From the NCBI RefSeq assembly GCF_014648915.1, contig NZ_BMSA01000032.1, positions 37,212-101,211 of the forward strand: a DNA stretch of 64,000 nt. Direction: 5' to 3'. Made by a program: the position numbers and the translations under genes. The stretch's first letter is position 1. Each line of letters opens with the position of its first letter. Under the pieces are notes generated by a model. The model saw only the letters and a program-made list of their open reading frames with translations. It made no database searches and was not told the origin of the DNA. The DNA comes from Streptomyces phaeofaciens (GTDB lineage: Bacteria > Actinomycetota > Actinomycetes > Streptomycetales > Streptomycetaceae). This document shows, one piece after another, positions 57,619 to 64,000 of the stretch.

Positions 57619-58188
57619 ATGAACATCATGCTCTTTCACTCGACCTTCGGTCTGCGGCCCGCGGTGCTCGCGGCGGCGGACCGGCTGCGTGCCGCCGGGC
57701 ACGAGGTGTGGACCCCGGACCTCTTCGGGGGACGCACGTTCGGCACGGTCGAGGAGGGCATGGCCCACAACGAGGAGATCGGCAAGGACGAGCTGCTGAG
57801 GAGAGCCGTGCTGGCCGCCGCTCCCTACTCGGAGAGAGGGCTGGTGTACGCCGGGTTCTCGCTGGGGGCGTCGATCGCGCAGACCCTCGCCCTCGGCGAC
57901 GACAAGGCCCGGGGCCTGCTGCTCCTGCACGGCACCTCCGACCTCGCGCCGAACGCCTCGGTGGACGGGCTGCCGGTGCAGCTGCACGTGGCCGAGCCGG
58001 ACCCGTTCGAGACGGACGACTGGCTGAGCGCCTGGTACCTCCAGATGGGCAGGGCGGGCGCCGACGTGGAGATCTACCGGTACACGGGCGCCGGTCACCT
58101 CTACACCGACCCCGACCTGCCCGACTACGACGAGGAGGCCGCCGAGGCCACCTGGCGGGTGGCCCTCGGCTTCCTCGAGACGCTCTAG
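57619..58188 (+). CDS. Dienelactone hydrolase family protein with Ser nucleophile
   Basis: A 189-residue alpha/beta-hydrolase. MLFHSTFGLRPAVLAAADRL and VWTPDLFGGRTFGTVEEGM are DLH-like. The nucleophile elbow is YAGFSLGAS near residue 79, with Ser in place of the Cys of true dienelactone hydrolases. The catalytic His lies in YTGAGHLYTD near 155 and the acid in AEPDPFETDD near 130. Ring-cleavage function is therefore doubtful and a general esterase is more likely. No ribosome-binding site precedes the ATG. It is divergent from mscS. Confidence 0.88.
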   Translation: MNIMLFHSTFGLRPAVLAAADRLRAAGHEVWTPDLFGGRTFGTVEEGMAHNEEIGKDELLRRAVLAAAPYSERGLVYAGFSLGASIAQTLALGDDKARGLLLLHGTSDLAPNASVDGLPVQLHVAEPDPFETDDWLSAWYLQMGRAGADVEIYRYTGAGHLYTDPDLPDYDEEAAEATWRVALGFLETL

Positions 58189-58252
58189 ACGGGCCCGGAG
58201 CGGATCAGCTCCTCACCGAATCGGCTCCTCACCGGCTCAGCTCCTCACCGGC

Positions 58253-59932
58253 TCAGACCGGGTCGTAGGTGCGCTCCACCTTCTGCGTGCCGCTGCGCGT
58301 GCGGTACGAGCGGTACCAGGAGGAGGTCGCGGTGGCCTTGGTGCGGTCGGACACCACGTAGTAGTCCATCTGCGCGCGCTCGGCCGTGACGTCCAGGACG
58401 CCGTAGCCGTGGCGGTCGGTGTCCACCCAGTGCACGTGCCGGTTGGCGGCCCGGATGATCGGGGAGGCGACGGCGGTGAGGGTGCCCTCGGGGACCTTCA
58501 CGATGTCGTCCAGGTTGTCCGAGGTCACGGAGGTGACCACGAACTCCGTGGCGGCCGAGGCGGACAGCGGGTAGGTACCGGCGTCCACGGGGACGTCGTT
58601 GGCCCACGCCATGTGGATGTCACCGGTCAGGAAGACGGTGTTGCCGATGGCGTTCGAGCGCAGATGGGCCAGGAGTTCGCGGCGGTCGTCGGTGTAGCCG
58701 TCCCACTGGTCGGTGTTGAGGGCGATGCCCTCCTGTGGTAGGCCGAGCAGCTTGGCGAGCGGCTTGAACAGGTCCGCGGAGAGCGAGCCGATGGCGAACG
58801 GCGAGATCATCACCGAGTTGCCGACCAGCCGCCAGGTGGTGTCGGAGGACTTCAGCCCGGCCTTCAGCCAGTCCAGCTGGGCCCGGCCGGTGAGGGTGCG
58901 GTCCGGGTCGTCGACGGTGCCCTTGCCGACACCGACCTGCTGGGAGCGGAAGGAGCGCAGGTCCAGCAGGGAGAGGTCGGCGAGCTTGCCGAAGCGCAGC
59001 CGCCGGTAGGTGGTGCCGGCGATCGCCGGGCGGACCGGCATCCACTCGAAGTAGGCCTGCTTGGCGGCCGCCTGACGGGCCGCCCAGGTGCCCTCGGCGC
59101 CCTCGGTGTGGTTCTCCGCGCCGCCCGACCAGGCGTCGTTGGCGATCTCGTGGTCGTCCCAGATCGCGACGACCGGCGCCTTGCCGTGCAGGGCCTGGAG
59201 ATCCGGGTCCGTCTTGTACTTCCCGTGCCGGGTGCGGTAGTCGGCGAGCGTGAGGACCTCGTGGGTGGGCGAGGTCTGCCGCACGACGGTGCCGCGGGTG
59301 CCGTACTCGCCCGTGCCGTACTCGTAGATGTAGTCGCCGAGATGGAGCCAGGCGTCCAGGTCGCCGCGCGCCGCGAGATGGCGGTACGGCGAGAAGTAGC
59401 CGGCCTCCCAGCTGGCGCAGGAGACCACGCCGAAGCGCAGGCCCGCGACGGCCGCGTCCGCCGCCGGCGCGGTGCGGGTGCGCGCCGCCGGGGAGTCGGT
59501 GCCGCCCGCGGAGAAGCGGAACCAGTAGTCGGTGGCCGGGGCCAGGCCCCGGACGTCGGCCTTGACGGTGTGGTCGGAGGCGGCGGTCGCGGTGAGCGAG
59601 CCCCGGGCCACAACGTCCGTCAGCGCCTTGTCCCGGGCGACGATCCAGCTGACCTCGGTGTCCGGGCCGAGCCCGGAGCCGGGGGTCGCCTCGGCGGTCG
59701 GCGTGACCCGGGTCCACAGCAGGACGCCGTCGGGCAGCGGGTCGCCGGAGGCGAGGCCGTGCAGGAAGAGGGGGGCCTCGGCGGCCCGGGCCGGGAAGGC
59801 GGCGGCGAGCGGGCCGGCCAGCACGGCGGTGGCGGCCGCGGCCTTGAGGGCCGTACGGCGGCGCGGCGACAGCGAGTTGGGGCGAGCCGCCGGGGTGTCG
59901 GCGCTCTCGGACGATCTGTATCGACTGGTCAC
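58253..59932 (-). CDS. phoD: Alkaline phosphatase D (PhoD) family phosphodiesterase, Tat-exported
   Basis: A 559-residue secreted phosphatase/phosphodiesterase. A twin-arginine signal is clear: LSPRRRTALKAAAATAVLAG with cleavage after FPARA. An N-terminal Fn3-like PhoD_N domain (LASGDPLPDGVLLWTRVTP) precedes the metallophosphatase core with HLGDYIYEYG, AIWDDHEIANDAWSGG and FLTGDIHMAWANDVP, the metal-binding Asp, Asn and His residues. PhoD releases phosphate from phosphodiesters and teichoic acids. The start is GTG 59932; TAATCT lies 8 nt upstream. I could not recognise a PHO box with confidence. Confidence 0.94.
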   Translation of the reverse strand: MTSRYRSSESADTPAARPNSLSPRRRTALKAAAATAVLAGPLAAAFPARAAEAPLFLHGLASGDPLPDGVLLWTRVTPTAEATPGSGLGPDTEVSWIVARDKALTDVVARGSLTATAASDHTVKADVRGLAPATDYWFRFSAGGTDSPAARTRTAPAADAAVAGLRFGVVSCASWEAGYFSPYRHLAARGDLDAWLHLGDYIYEYGTGEYGTRGTVVRQTSPTHEVLTLADYRTRHGKYKTDPDLQALHGKAPVVAIWDDHEIANDAWSGGAENHTEGAEGTWAARQAAAKQAYFEWMPVRPAIAGTTYRRLRFGKLADLSLLDLRSFRSQQVGVGKGTVDDPDRTLTGRAQLDWLKAGLKSSDTTWRLVGNSVMISPFAIGSLSADLFKPLAKLLGLPQEGIALNTDQWDGYTDDRRELLAHLRSNAIGNTVFLTGDIHMAWANDVPVDAGTYPLSASAATEFVVTSVTSDNLDDIVKVPEGTLTAVASPIIRAANRHVHWVDTDRHGYGVLDVTAERAQMDYYVVSDRTKATATSSWYRSYRTRSGTQKVERTYDPV

Positions 59933-59962
59933 GGGCGATCAGATTACTGACCAGTACGACGA

Positions 59963-59998
59963 AAGAGCAGGCGAACTCGTAAAAGTTCGCCTGCTCTT
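59963..59998 (-). terminator. Intrinsic terminator after the DsbA-like gene
   Basis: A perfect 15-bp stem (59963-59977 with 59984-59998, arms AAGAGCAGGCGAACT and complement) with a 6-nt loop. On the minus strand it lies ~87 nt after the DsbA stop and is followed by TTTCGT. It separates the DsbA gene from phoD. As a symmetric element 30 bp upstream of the phoD start it could also be an operator. Confidence 0.75.
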
Positions 59999-60084
59999 CG
60001 CACGGCCGTCGGTCCGGCCGGTGTTCCGCACGCGCGGCGGTCACCGCGGGGGCGCCGCGGTGACCGCCGCGAGGTGCCGGTCGG

Positions 60085-60924
60085 TCAGCCCTTCAGGGCC
60101 GCGTCGACGACCTCGTTGAACTCGTCGACCGTCATCGGCTGGTTGCCGGCCGAGGTGACGAGCTTCTTGCCGTCCATGACGAAGCTCGGGGTGCCGGTCA
60201 CGTCTTCCTTGTTGGTGTCGAACGTCTTGGACATGGCCAGCGCCCAGGCGTCGTACGTGCCGTTCTTGACGTCGTTCTGGAACGCCTTGTTGTTCTTCAG
60301 CGCCGAGACGGTGTTCGCGACCTCGATGAGGTAGTCGTCGCTCTTGAACTTGTCGTCGGTCTCCTCGGGGTGCCACTTCGCCGAGTACAGGGCGGTCTTG
60401 TACTCGGCGAACGCCTCGGTGCTGACGTTGAGCGCGGCGCCCATGGCGCTCATCGCGTTCTTGGAGCCCTCGCCGTTGGAGCCGATCTTCCCCTGGCCGA
60501 GGGAGTCGCCGTCGAGGAACGTGCCACCGATGTACTGGATCTTGAACTTGCCGTCCTCGACGTCCTTGTCGACGGTCGTGCCGACGACCTGCTCGAACTG
60601 GGCGCAGACGGGGCAGCGCGGGTCCTCGTAGACCTTGAGGGTCTTCTTGGCGGTGCTCTTGCCGATCGTCACCGTCGTGCCGTTGGTGCCCGTGGTGTTG
60701 GCCGGAGCGACGACCTTGTCGCTCTTGGCCTCCTCCCAGTAGCTCGGCTTGTTGGCCTGGACGACGGCGTAACCTATGCCGCCCGCCGCGGCCAGGACGC
60801 CGATCGCCGAGGCGGCGACGATGACCTGGCGCTTGGCCTTGGCCCGCTTGGCCTGACGCTCGCGTTCGACGCGCAGCCGCTCCCGGGCCGCCGTCTTCGC
60901 CGCCTGGGTGTTCCGCTTGCTCAT
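60085..60924 (-). CDS. DsbA-family thioredoxin-like protein, membrane-anchored
   Basis: A 279-residue protein. A basic cytoplasmic N-terminus (RERLRVERERQAKRAKAKR) precedes one transmembrane anchor (VIVAASAIGVLAAAGGIGYAVV, ~34-55). The extracytoplasmic thioredoxin-like domain carries the active-site motif DPRCPVCAQFE near residue 105 and the cis-Pro region VTGTPSFVMDG near 245. It likely forms or isomerises disulfides in exported proteins, like mycobacterial DsbA-like proteins. The ATG at 60924 has GGAG 9 nt upstream; another ATG five codons earlier is possible. It follows a membrane-protein gene. Confidence 0.93.
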   Translation of the reverse strand: MSKRNTQAAKTAARERLRVERERQAKRAKAKRQVIVAASAIGVLAAAGGIGYAVVQANKPSYWEEAKSDKVVAPANTTGTNGTTVTIGKSTAKKTLKVYEDPRCPVCAQFEQVVGTTVDKDVEDGKFKIQYIGGTFLDGDSLGQGKIGSNGEGSKNAMSAMGAALNVSTEAFAEYKTALYSAKWHPEETDDKFKSDDYLIEVANTVSALKNNKAFQNDVKNGTYDAWALAMSKTFDTNKEDVTGTPSFVMDGKKLVTSAGNQPMTVDEFNEVVDAALKG

Positions 60925-61022
60925 GTCGGTGATCTCCATCGAGGACGCGCACAGTCGTGCGCGGGGGATACGTGTAGGGGACTGCTCGTGCTCCGTGGCC
61001 GTTCCTGTGGAACGGGTGACGC

Positions 61023-61715
61023 TCAGGCGAGGGCGGCCGGACGCGGCGGACCGCGGCGCCCCAGGGAGTGCGCGAGGAGCAGGGTCCGGGAGGTCGCCGT
61101 ACGGTGCGCGGGCCGCGGCAGGCGGCGGGCCGCCGGGGCGCGTCGTACGGTCACCGAGGCCACGGCCGTCAGCAGCGGCCGGAAGGTGGTCGCGCCGGCC
61201 GCCCGCAGCAGCTGGGCCAGGGCCCGCTCGCCCCGGCGCAGCCAGGCGGCCGCGATCAGGCCGACGCAGAGATGGGCGCCCAGCAGCAGCCAGGCGGTGG
61301 CCGGGTCGGCGTGGGCGAGCAGCCCGCCGAGCCGGGCGGGGTCGGTACCGGTGACCTGGGCCAGCGGGGTGCCGACCCGGGTGCCGTCGCCGCACAGCAC
61401 GTCCCAGCCGACGGAGGCCAGCGGCCCGGCGACCGGGCCGCCGGCACGGCCGTAACAGACGTGCTGGCCGGTGGTGAAGACCGTGTCCGCCGCCAGCTCC
61501 AGCGGGATCAGCAGGGCGGCGATCCGCCCGAAGCCCCGCTCGCGGCCGGCGAGGGCGTACGCGAGGAGGAACACGGCGGCCGCGACGGCGGCCACCGTGT
61601 TGAGCGGCAGCGGGGCCCGGGACAGCAGGACGTGCGACGCGGTGCTGAGCGTCACGACGAGTGCCGTGAACAGCGCCGCGCGTACGGCTCTGAGGCGGGT
61701 CCCGGATATGTCCAT
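61023..61715 (-). CDS. Uncharacterised multi-pass membrane protein
   Basis: A 230-residue protein with four to five hydrophobic helices (AALFTALVVTLSTASHVLL, LNTVAAVAAAVFLLAYALA, IAALLIPLELAADTVF, ATAWLLLGAHLCVGLIAAAWLL-like). A loop with two cysteines (QHVCYGRAGG and WDVLCGDG) lies between helices, and the C-terminus is basic, Pro-rich and cytoplasmic. I do not recognise the family. Location directly upstream of the DsbA-like gene (98-bp gap) and the paired cysteines make a redox-partner role conceivable. The ATG at 61715 has no clear ribosome-binding site. Confidence 0.7.
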   Translation of the reverse strand: MDISGTRLRAVRAALFTALVVTLSTASHVLLSRAPLPLNTVAAVAAAVFLLAYALAGRERGFGRIAALLIPLELAADTVFTTGQHVCYGRAGGPVAGPLASVGWDVLCGDGTRVGTPLAQVTGTDPARLGGLLAHADPATAWLLLGAHLCVGLIAAAWLRRGERALAQLLRAAGATTFRPLLTAVASVTVRRAPAARRLPRPAHRTATSRTLLLAHSLGRRGPPRPAALA

Positions 61716-61783
61716 AGCAGCAGAGAGTGTGTCACGCGCTCCTGTAGGAGACCCCTAAAGGCCCGCTGTGAGAAAGCGGACCG

Positions 61784-63109
61784 TTAGAGACCCGGAATCC
61801 GGCCGTTGCGGAACAGGTCCACGAAGATCTGGTGGTCCGCACGCGCGCGTGCGCCGTAGCTGTGCGCGAAGTCGACCAGCAGCGGCGCGAAGCCCTCTTC
61901 GTCGGCGGCGAGGGCGGCGTCGATGGCACGCTCCGTGGAGAACGGCACCAGGGACTCGCCGGAGGTGTCGTCCGCCGCGGCGTGCATGGTGGCCGTGGCC
62001 CGGCCCAGGTCGGCGACGACGCCGGCGATCTCGTCCAGGTCGTCGATGTCGCCCCAGTCCAGGTCGACCGCGTACGGGGAGACCTCGGCGACCAGCTGGC
62101 CCGCGCCGTCCAGCTCGGTCCAGCCGAGCCACGGGTCGGCGTGCTGCTGCAGCGCGCGCTGGGAGATCACCGTGCGGTGGCCCTCGTGCCGGAAGTACTC
62201 ACGGATCGCCGGGTCGGTGATGTGCCGGGAGACGGCCGGGGTCTGGGCCTGCTTGATGTAGATCACGACGTCGTTCTCCAGGGCGTCGCTGTGGCCCTCC
62301 AGGAGGATGTTGTACGACGGGAGGCCGGCCGAGCCGATGCCGATGCCGCGCCGCCCGACGACGTCCTTCACCCGGTAGGAGTCGGGACGGGCCAGGGAGG
62401 TCTCCGGCAGCGTCTCCAGATAGCCGTCGAAGGCGGCGAGCACCTTGTAGCGGGTGGCCGCGTCCAGCTCGATGGAGCCGCCGCCGGGCGCGAAGCGGCG
62501 CTCGAAGTCACGGATCTCGGTCATCGAGTCCAGCAGACCGAAGCGGGTGAGCGAGCGGGCGTCACGCAGCGCGTCCAGCAGGGGGCCCTGCGTGGTCTCC
62601 AGGGTGAAGGGCGGCACCTCGTCGCTCTTGGCGCCGGTGGCCAGGGCGTGGATGCGCTCGCGGTACGCGCCCGCGTACACCTCCACCAGCTCGGTGATCT
62701 GGTCGTCGCCGAGCGCCTTCGCGTACCCGATGAGGGCGATCGAGGCGGAGAAGCGCTTGAGGTCCCAGGTGAAGGGGCCGACGTACGCCTCGTCGAAGTC
62801 GTTGACGTTGAAGATCAGCCGGCCGGTGGCGTCCATGTACGTGCCGAAGTTCTCCGCGTGCAGGTCGCCGTGGATCCACACGCGCGCGGTGCGCTCGTCC
62901 AGGAACGGACCGCCGCGCTTCTCCTCGTCGAGGTCGTGGTAGAAGAGGGCCGCCGTGCCCCGGTAGAACGCGAACGCCGAGGCCGCCATCTTCCGGAACT
63001 TCACGCGGAACGCGGCCGGGTCGGCGGCCAGGAGCTCGCCGAACGCGGTGTCGAAGACGGCGAGGATCTCCTCGCCGCGAGGCTCGTCGTTGAGCTGCGG
63101 AACCGACAT
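61784..63109 (-). CDS. DUF2252 family protein
   Basis: A 441-residue protein of the DUF2252 family, which resembles kinase-like/aminoglycoside-phosphotransferase folds; function unknown. Hallmarks are MAASAFAFYRGTAALFYHDL, VWIHGDLHAENFGTYMDATG (kinase-like HGDLHxxN catalytic segment), FNVNDFDEAYVGPFTWDLKR (metal-binding Asp) and RRGIGIGSAGLPSYNILLEG. ATG 63109 is chosen because AGGAGG lies 9 nt upstream; a frame 18 codons longer lacks support. It is divergent from dnaE across 203 bp. Confidence 0.9.
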   Translation of the reverse strand: MSVPQLNDEPRGEEILAVFDTAFGELLAADPAAFRVKFRKMAASAFAFYRGTAALFYHDLDEEKRGGPFLDERTARVWIHGDLHAENFGTYMDATGRLIFNVNDFDEAYVGPFTWDLKRFSASIALIGYAKALGDDQITELVEVYAGAYRERIHALATGAKSDEVPPFTLETTQGPLLDALRDARSLTRFGLLDSMTEIRDFERRFAPGGGSIELDAATRYKVLAAFDGYLETLPETSLARPDSYRVKDVVGRRGIGIGSAGLPSYNILLEGHSDALENDVVIYIKQAQTPAVSRHITDPAIREYFRHEGHRTVISQRALQQHADPWLGWTELDGAGQLVAEVSPYAVDLDWGDIDDLDEIAGVVADLGRATATMHAAADDTSGESLVPFSTERAIDAALAADEEGFAPLLVDFAHSYGARARADHQIFVDLFRNGRIPGL

Positions 63110-63226
63110 CGCTGGGTGCCTCCTGGTGCATGACATGTACGACAGCGTTTCTGTCGTCTCCAACGGGCGGAGCCGGGCGAAAGTGCCCGCGACCCCGCTG
63201 TGAAGGTACGCGGGGGAGACCCGCGA

Positions 63227-63249
63227 GTGTCAGTGGCGAGGCATAGACT
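63227..63249 (+). promoter_or_regulatory. RecA-NDp/PafBC-type promoter of dnaE
   Basis: GTGTCAGTGGC (63227-63237), 6 nt, then TAGACT (63244-63249). Ten of eleven upstream bases match TTGTCAGTGGC, and TAGACT fits the TAGNNT -10. Transcription would start near 63256, with a ~57-nt leader ending in GGAGG before the GTG at 63313. This is the best overall match in the window. Confidence 0.75.
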
Positions 63250-63312
63250 TCGACGCTGACCCCCGGACTGTCCGCCCCCCTGTCGTCGAGTGTTTCCCTT
63301 GGAGGCCACGCC

Positions 63313-64000
63313 GTGTCGAAGCCGCCGTTCACGCACCTGCACGTCCACACCCAGTACTCGCTGCTGGACGGTGCCGCGCGGCTGAAGGACATGTTCAACG
63401 CGTGCAACGAGATGGGCATGACCCATATCGCCATGTCCGACCACGGCAACCTCCACGGGGCGTATGACTTCTTCCACACCGCGAAGAAGGCCGGAGTCAC
63501 CCCGATCATCGGGATCGAGGCGTATGTCGCCCCCGAGTCGCGGCGCAACAAGCGCAAGATCCAGTGGGGCCAGCCGCACCAGAAGCGGGACGACGTCTCC
63601 GGTTCCGGCGGCTACACCCACAAGACGATCTGGGCGGCGAACGCGACGGGCCTGCACAACCTCTTCCGGCTCTCCTCGGACGCGTACGCCGAGGGCTGGC
63701 TCCAGAAGTGGCCCCGGATGGACAAGGAGACCATCTCCCAGTGGTCCGAGGGACTCATTGCCTCCACCGGCTGCCCCTCCGGCGAGCTCCAGACCCGGCT
63801 GCGCCTCGGCCACCACGACGAGGCCCTCAAGGCGGCCGCCGACTACCAGGACATCTTCGGCAAGGACCGCTACTTCCTGGAGCTGATGGACCACGGCATC
63901 GAGATCGAGCGCCGGGTCCGTGACGGCCTCCTCGACATCGGCAGGAAGCTCGGCATCCCGCCGCTGGTGACGAACGACTCGCACTACACGTACGCGCACG
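63313..64000 (+). CDS. dnaE: DNA polymerase III alpha subunit, 5' part
   Basis: The frame runs off the right edge, so only the first ~229 of about 1180 residues are present. The N-terminal PHP domain is clear: FTHLHVHTQYSLLDGAARLK with the metal-binding His-x-His, MSDHGNLHGAYDFF, IIGIEAYVAPESR, STGCPSGELQTRL and LVTNDSHYTYAH. This is the replicative polymerase subunit that copies the chromosome. The GTG start has GGAGG 7-8 nt upstream. The damage-type promoter upstream suggests it is induced after DNA damage. Confidence 0.96.
   Translation, partial: MSKPPFTHLHVHTQYSLLDGAARLKDMFNACNEMGMTHIAMSDHGNLHGAYDFFHTAKKAGVTPIIGIEAYVAPESRRNKRKIQWGQPHQKRDDVSGSGGYTHKTIWAANATGLHNLFRLSSDAYAEGWLQKWPRMDKETISQWSEGLIASTGCPSGELQTRLRLGHHDEALKAAADYQDIFGKDRYFLELMDHGIEIERRVRDGLLDIGRKLGIPPLVTNDSHYTYAH

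Noticed and set aside
59933..60084. PHO box upstream of phoD
   Set aside because: Only one partial GTTCGCC-like unit is present, and it belongs to the perfect 15-bp hairpin. Tandem 11-bp PhoP repeats could not be recognised.
1..64000. Mobile elements, prophage, tRNA/rRNA genes or a biosynthetic gene cluster
   Set aside because: No transposase, integrase, terminal repeats, tRNA cloverleaf or secondary-metabolite enzyme set was seen. Base composition and gene style are uniform, apart from small AT-rich regulatory patches.

Overview
This is a high-GC actinobacterial chromosome segment, almost certainly from Streptomyces. The evidence is GTG/ATG starts with third-position G/C bias, a division and cell-wall (dcw) cluster without mraZ, murC or ftsA, a proline/glutamine-rich DivIVA, a SAV_6107-type HEPN gene, and a gene order that matches my memory of the conserved streptomycete core. 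I see no insertion sequence, prophage, integrase, CRISPR array, tRNA or rRNA. It reads as core genome rather than an accessory island.

Layout. 1-13.5 kb: end of a class II DAHP synthase gene; the iron pair bfd/bfr with an iron box; a sulfite-oxidase-like molybdoenzyme; a DUF4396 membrane protein behind a CsoR-like palindrome; endonuclease IV; a PASTA-type Ser/Thr kinase; the thiamine operon thiO-thiS-thiG under a TPP riboswitch; an FAD oxidoreductase; an Rv2175c-type DNA-binding protein; thiE; metF; and a Gln/Tyr/Gly-rich membrane protein. 13.5-28.2 kb: a CrtI-like desaturase; DUF4126; a TetR / YhgE-Pip / ABC-like unit with a 28-bp operator; a HEPN protein; a methyltransferase; DUF3040; a MoxR-DUF58-transglutaminase operon; and a beta-carbonic anhydrase. 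28.4-46.7 kb: the dcw cluster rsmH-ftsL-ftsI-murE-murF-mraY-murD-ftsW-murG-ftsQ-ftsZ-pgeF-yggS-sepF-yggT-divIVA, mostly with 4-nt overlaps or short gaps. It runs from peptidoglycan precursor synthesis to Z-ring assembly and tip growth. 46.8-64 kb: ileS with a T-box leader; an H1-tail/DksA fusion; lspA; an RluA-type synthase; a GNAT enzyme; a Na+/H+ antiporter; an SDR; an MscS channel; a dienelactone-hydrolase-like protein; PhoD; a DsbA-like protein with a membrane neighbour; DUF2252; and the start of dnaE.

Most notable signal. Six genes share one promoter architecture: TGTCRGTG (preceded by any base), exactly 8 nt, then a -10 of the form NANNNT. They are the PASTA kinase, the Rv2175c-like protein, the CrtI-like enzyme, the HEPN protein, the dienelactone-hydrolase-like protein and dnaE. 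This matches the actinobacterial RecA-independent DNA-damage promoter (RecA-NDp, PafBC type). In four of the six the -10 lies 6-7 nt before the start codon, so the mRNA would be leaderless. Two of the six are a PknL-like kinase and the homologue of its known mycobacterial substrate, which suggests a co-regulated damage-responsive signalling pair.

Limits. All calls come from reading the sequence and from family knowledge. No database search, folding or alignment was run. Start codons were chosen by ribosome-binding site, overlap and family fit, and alternatives are stated.
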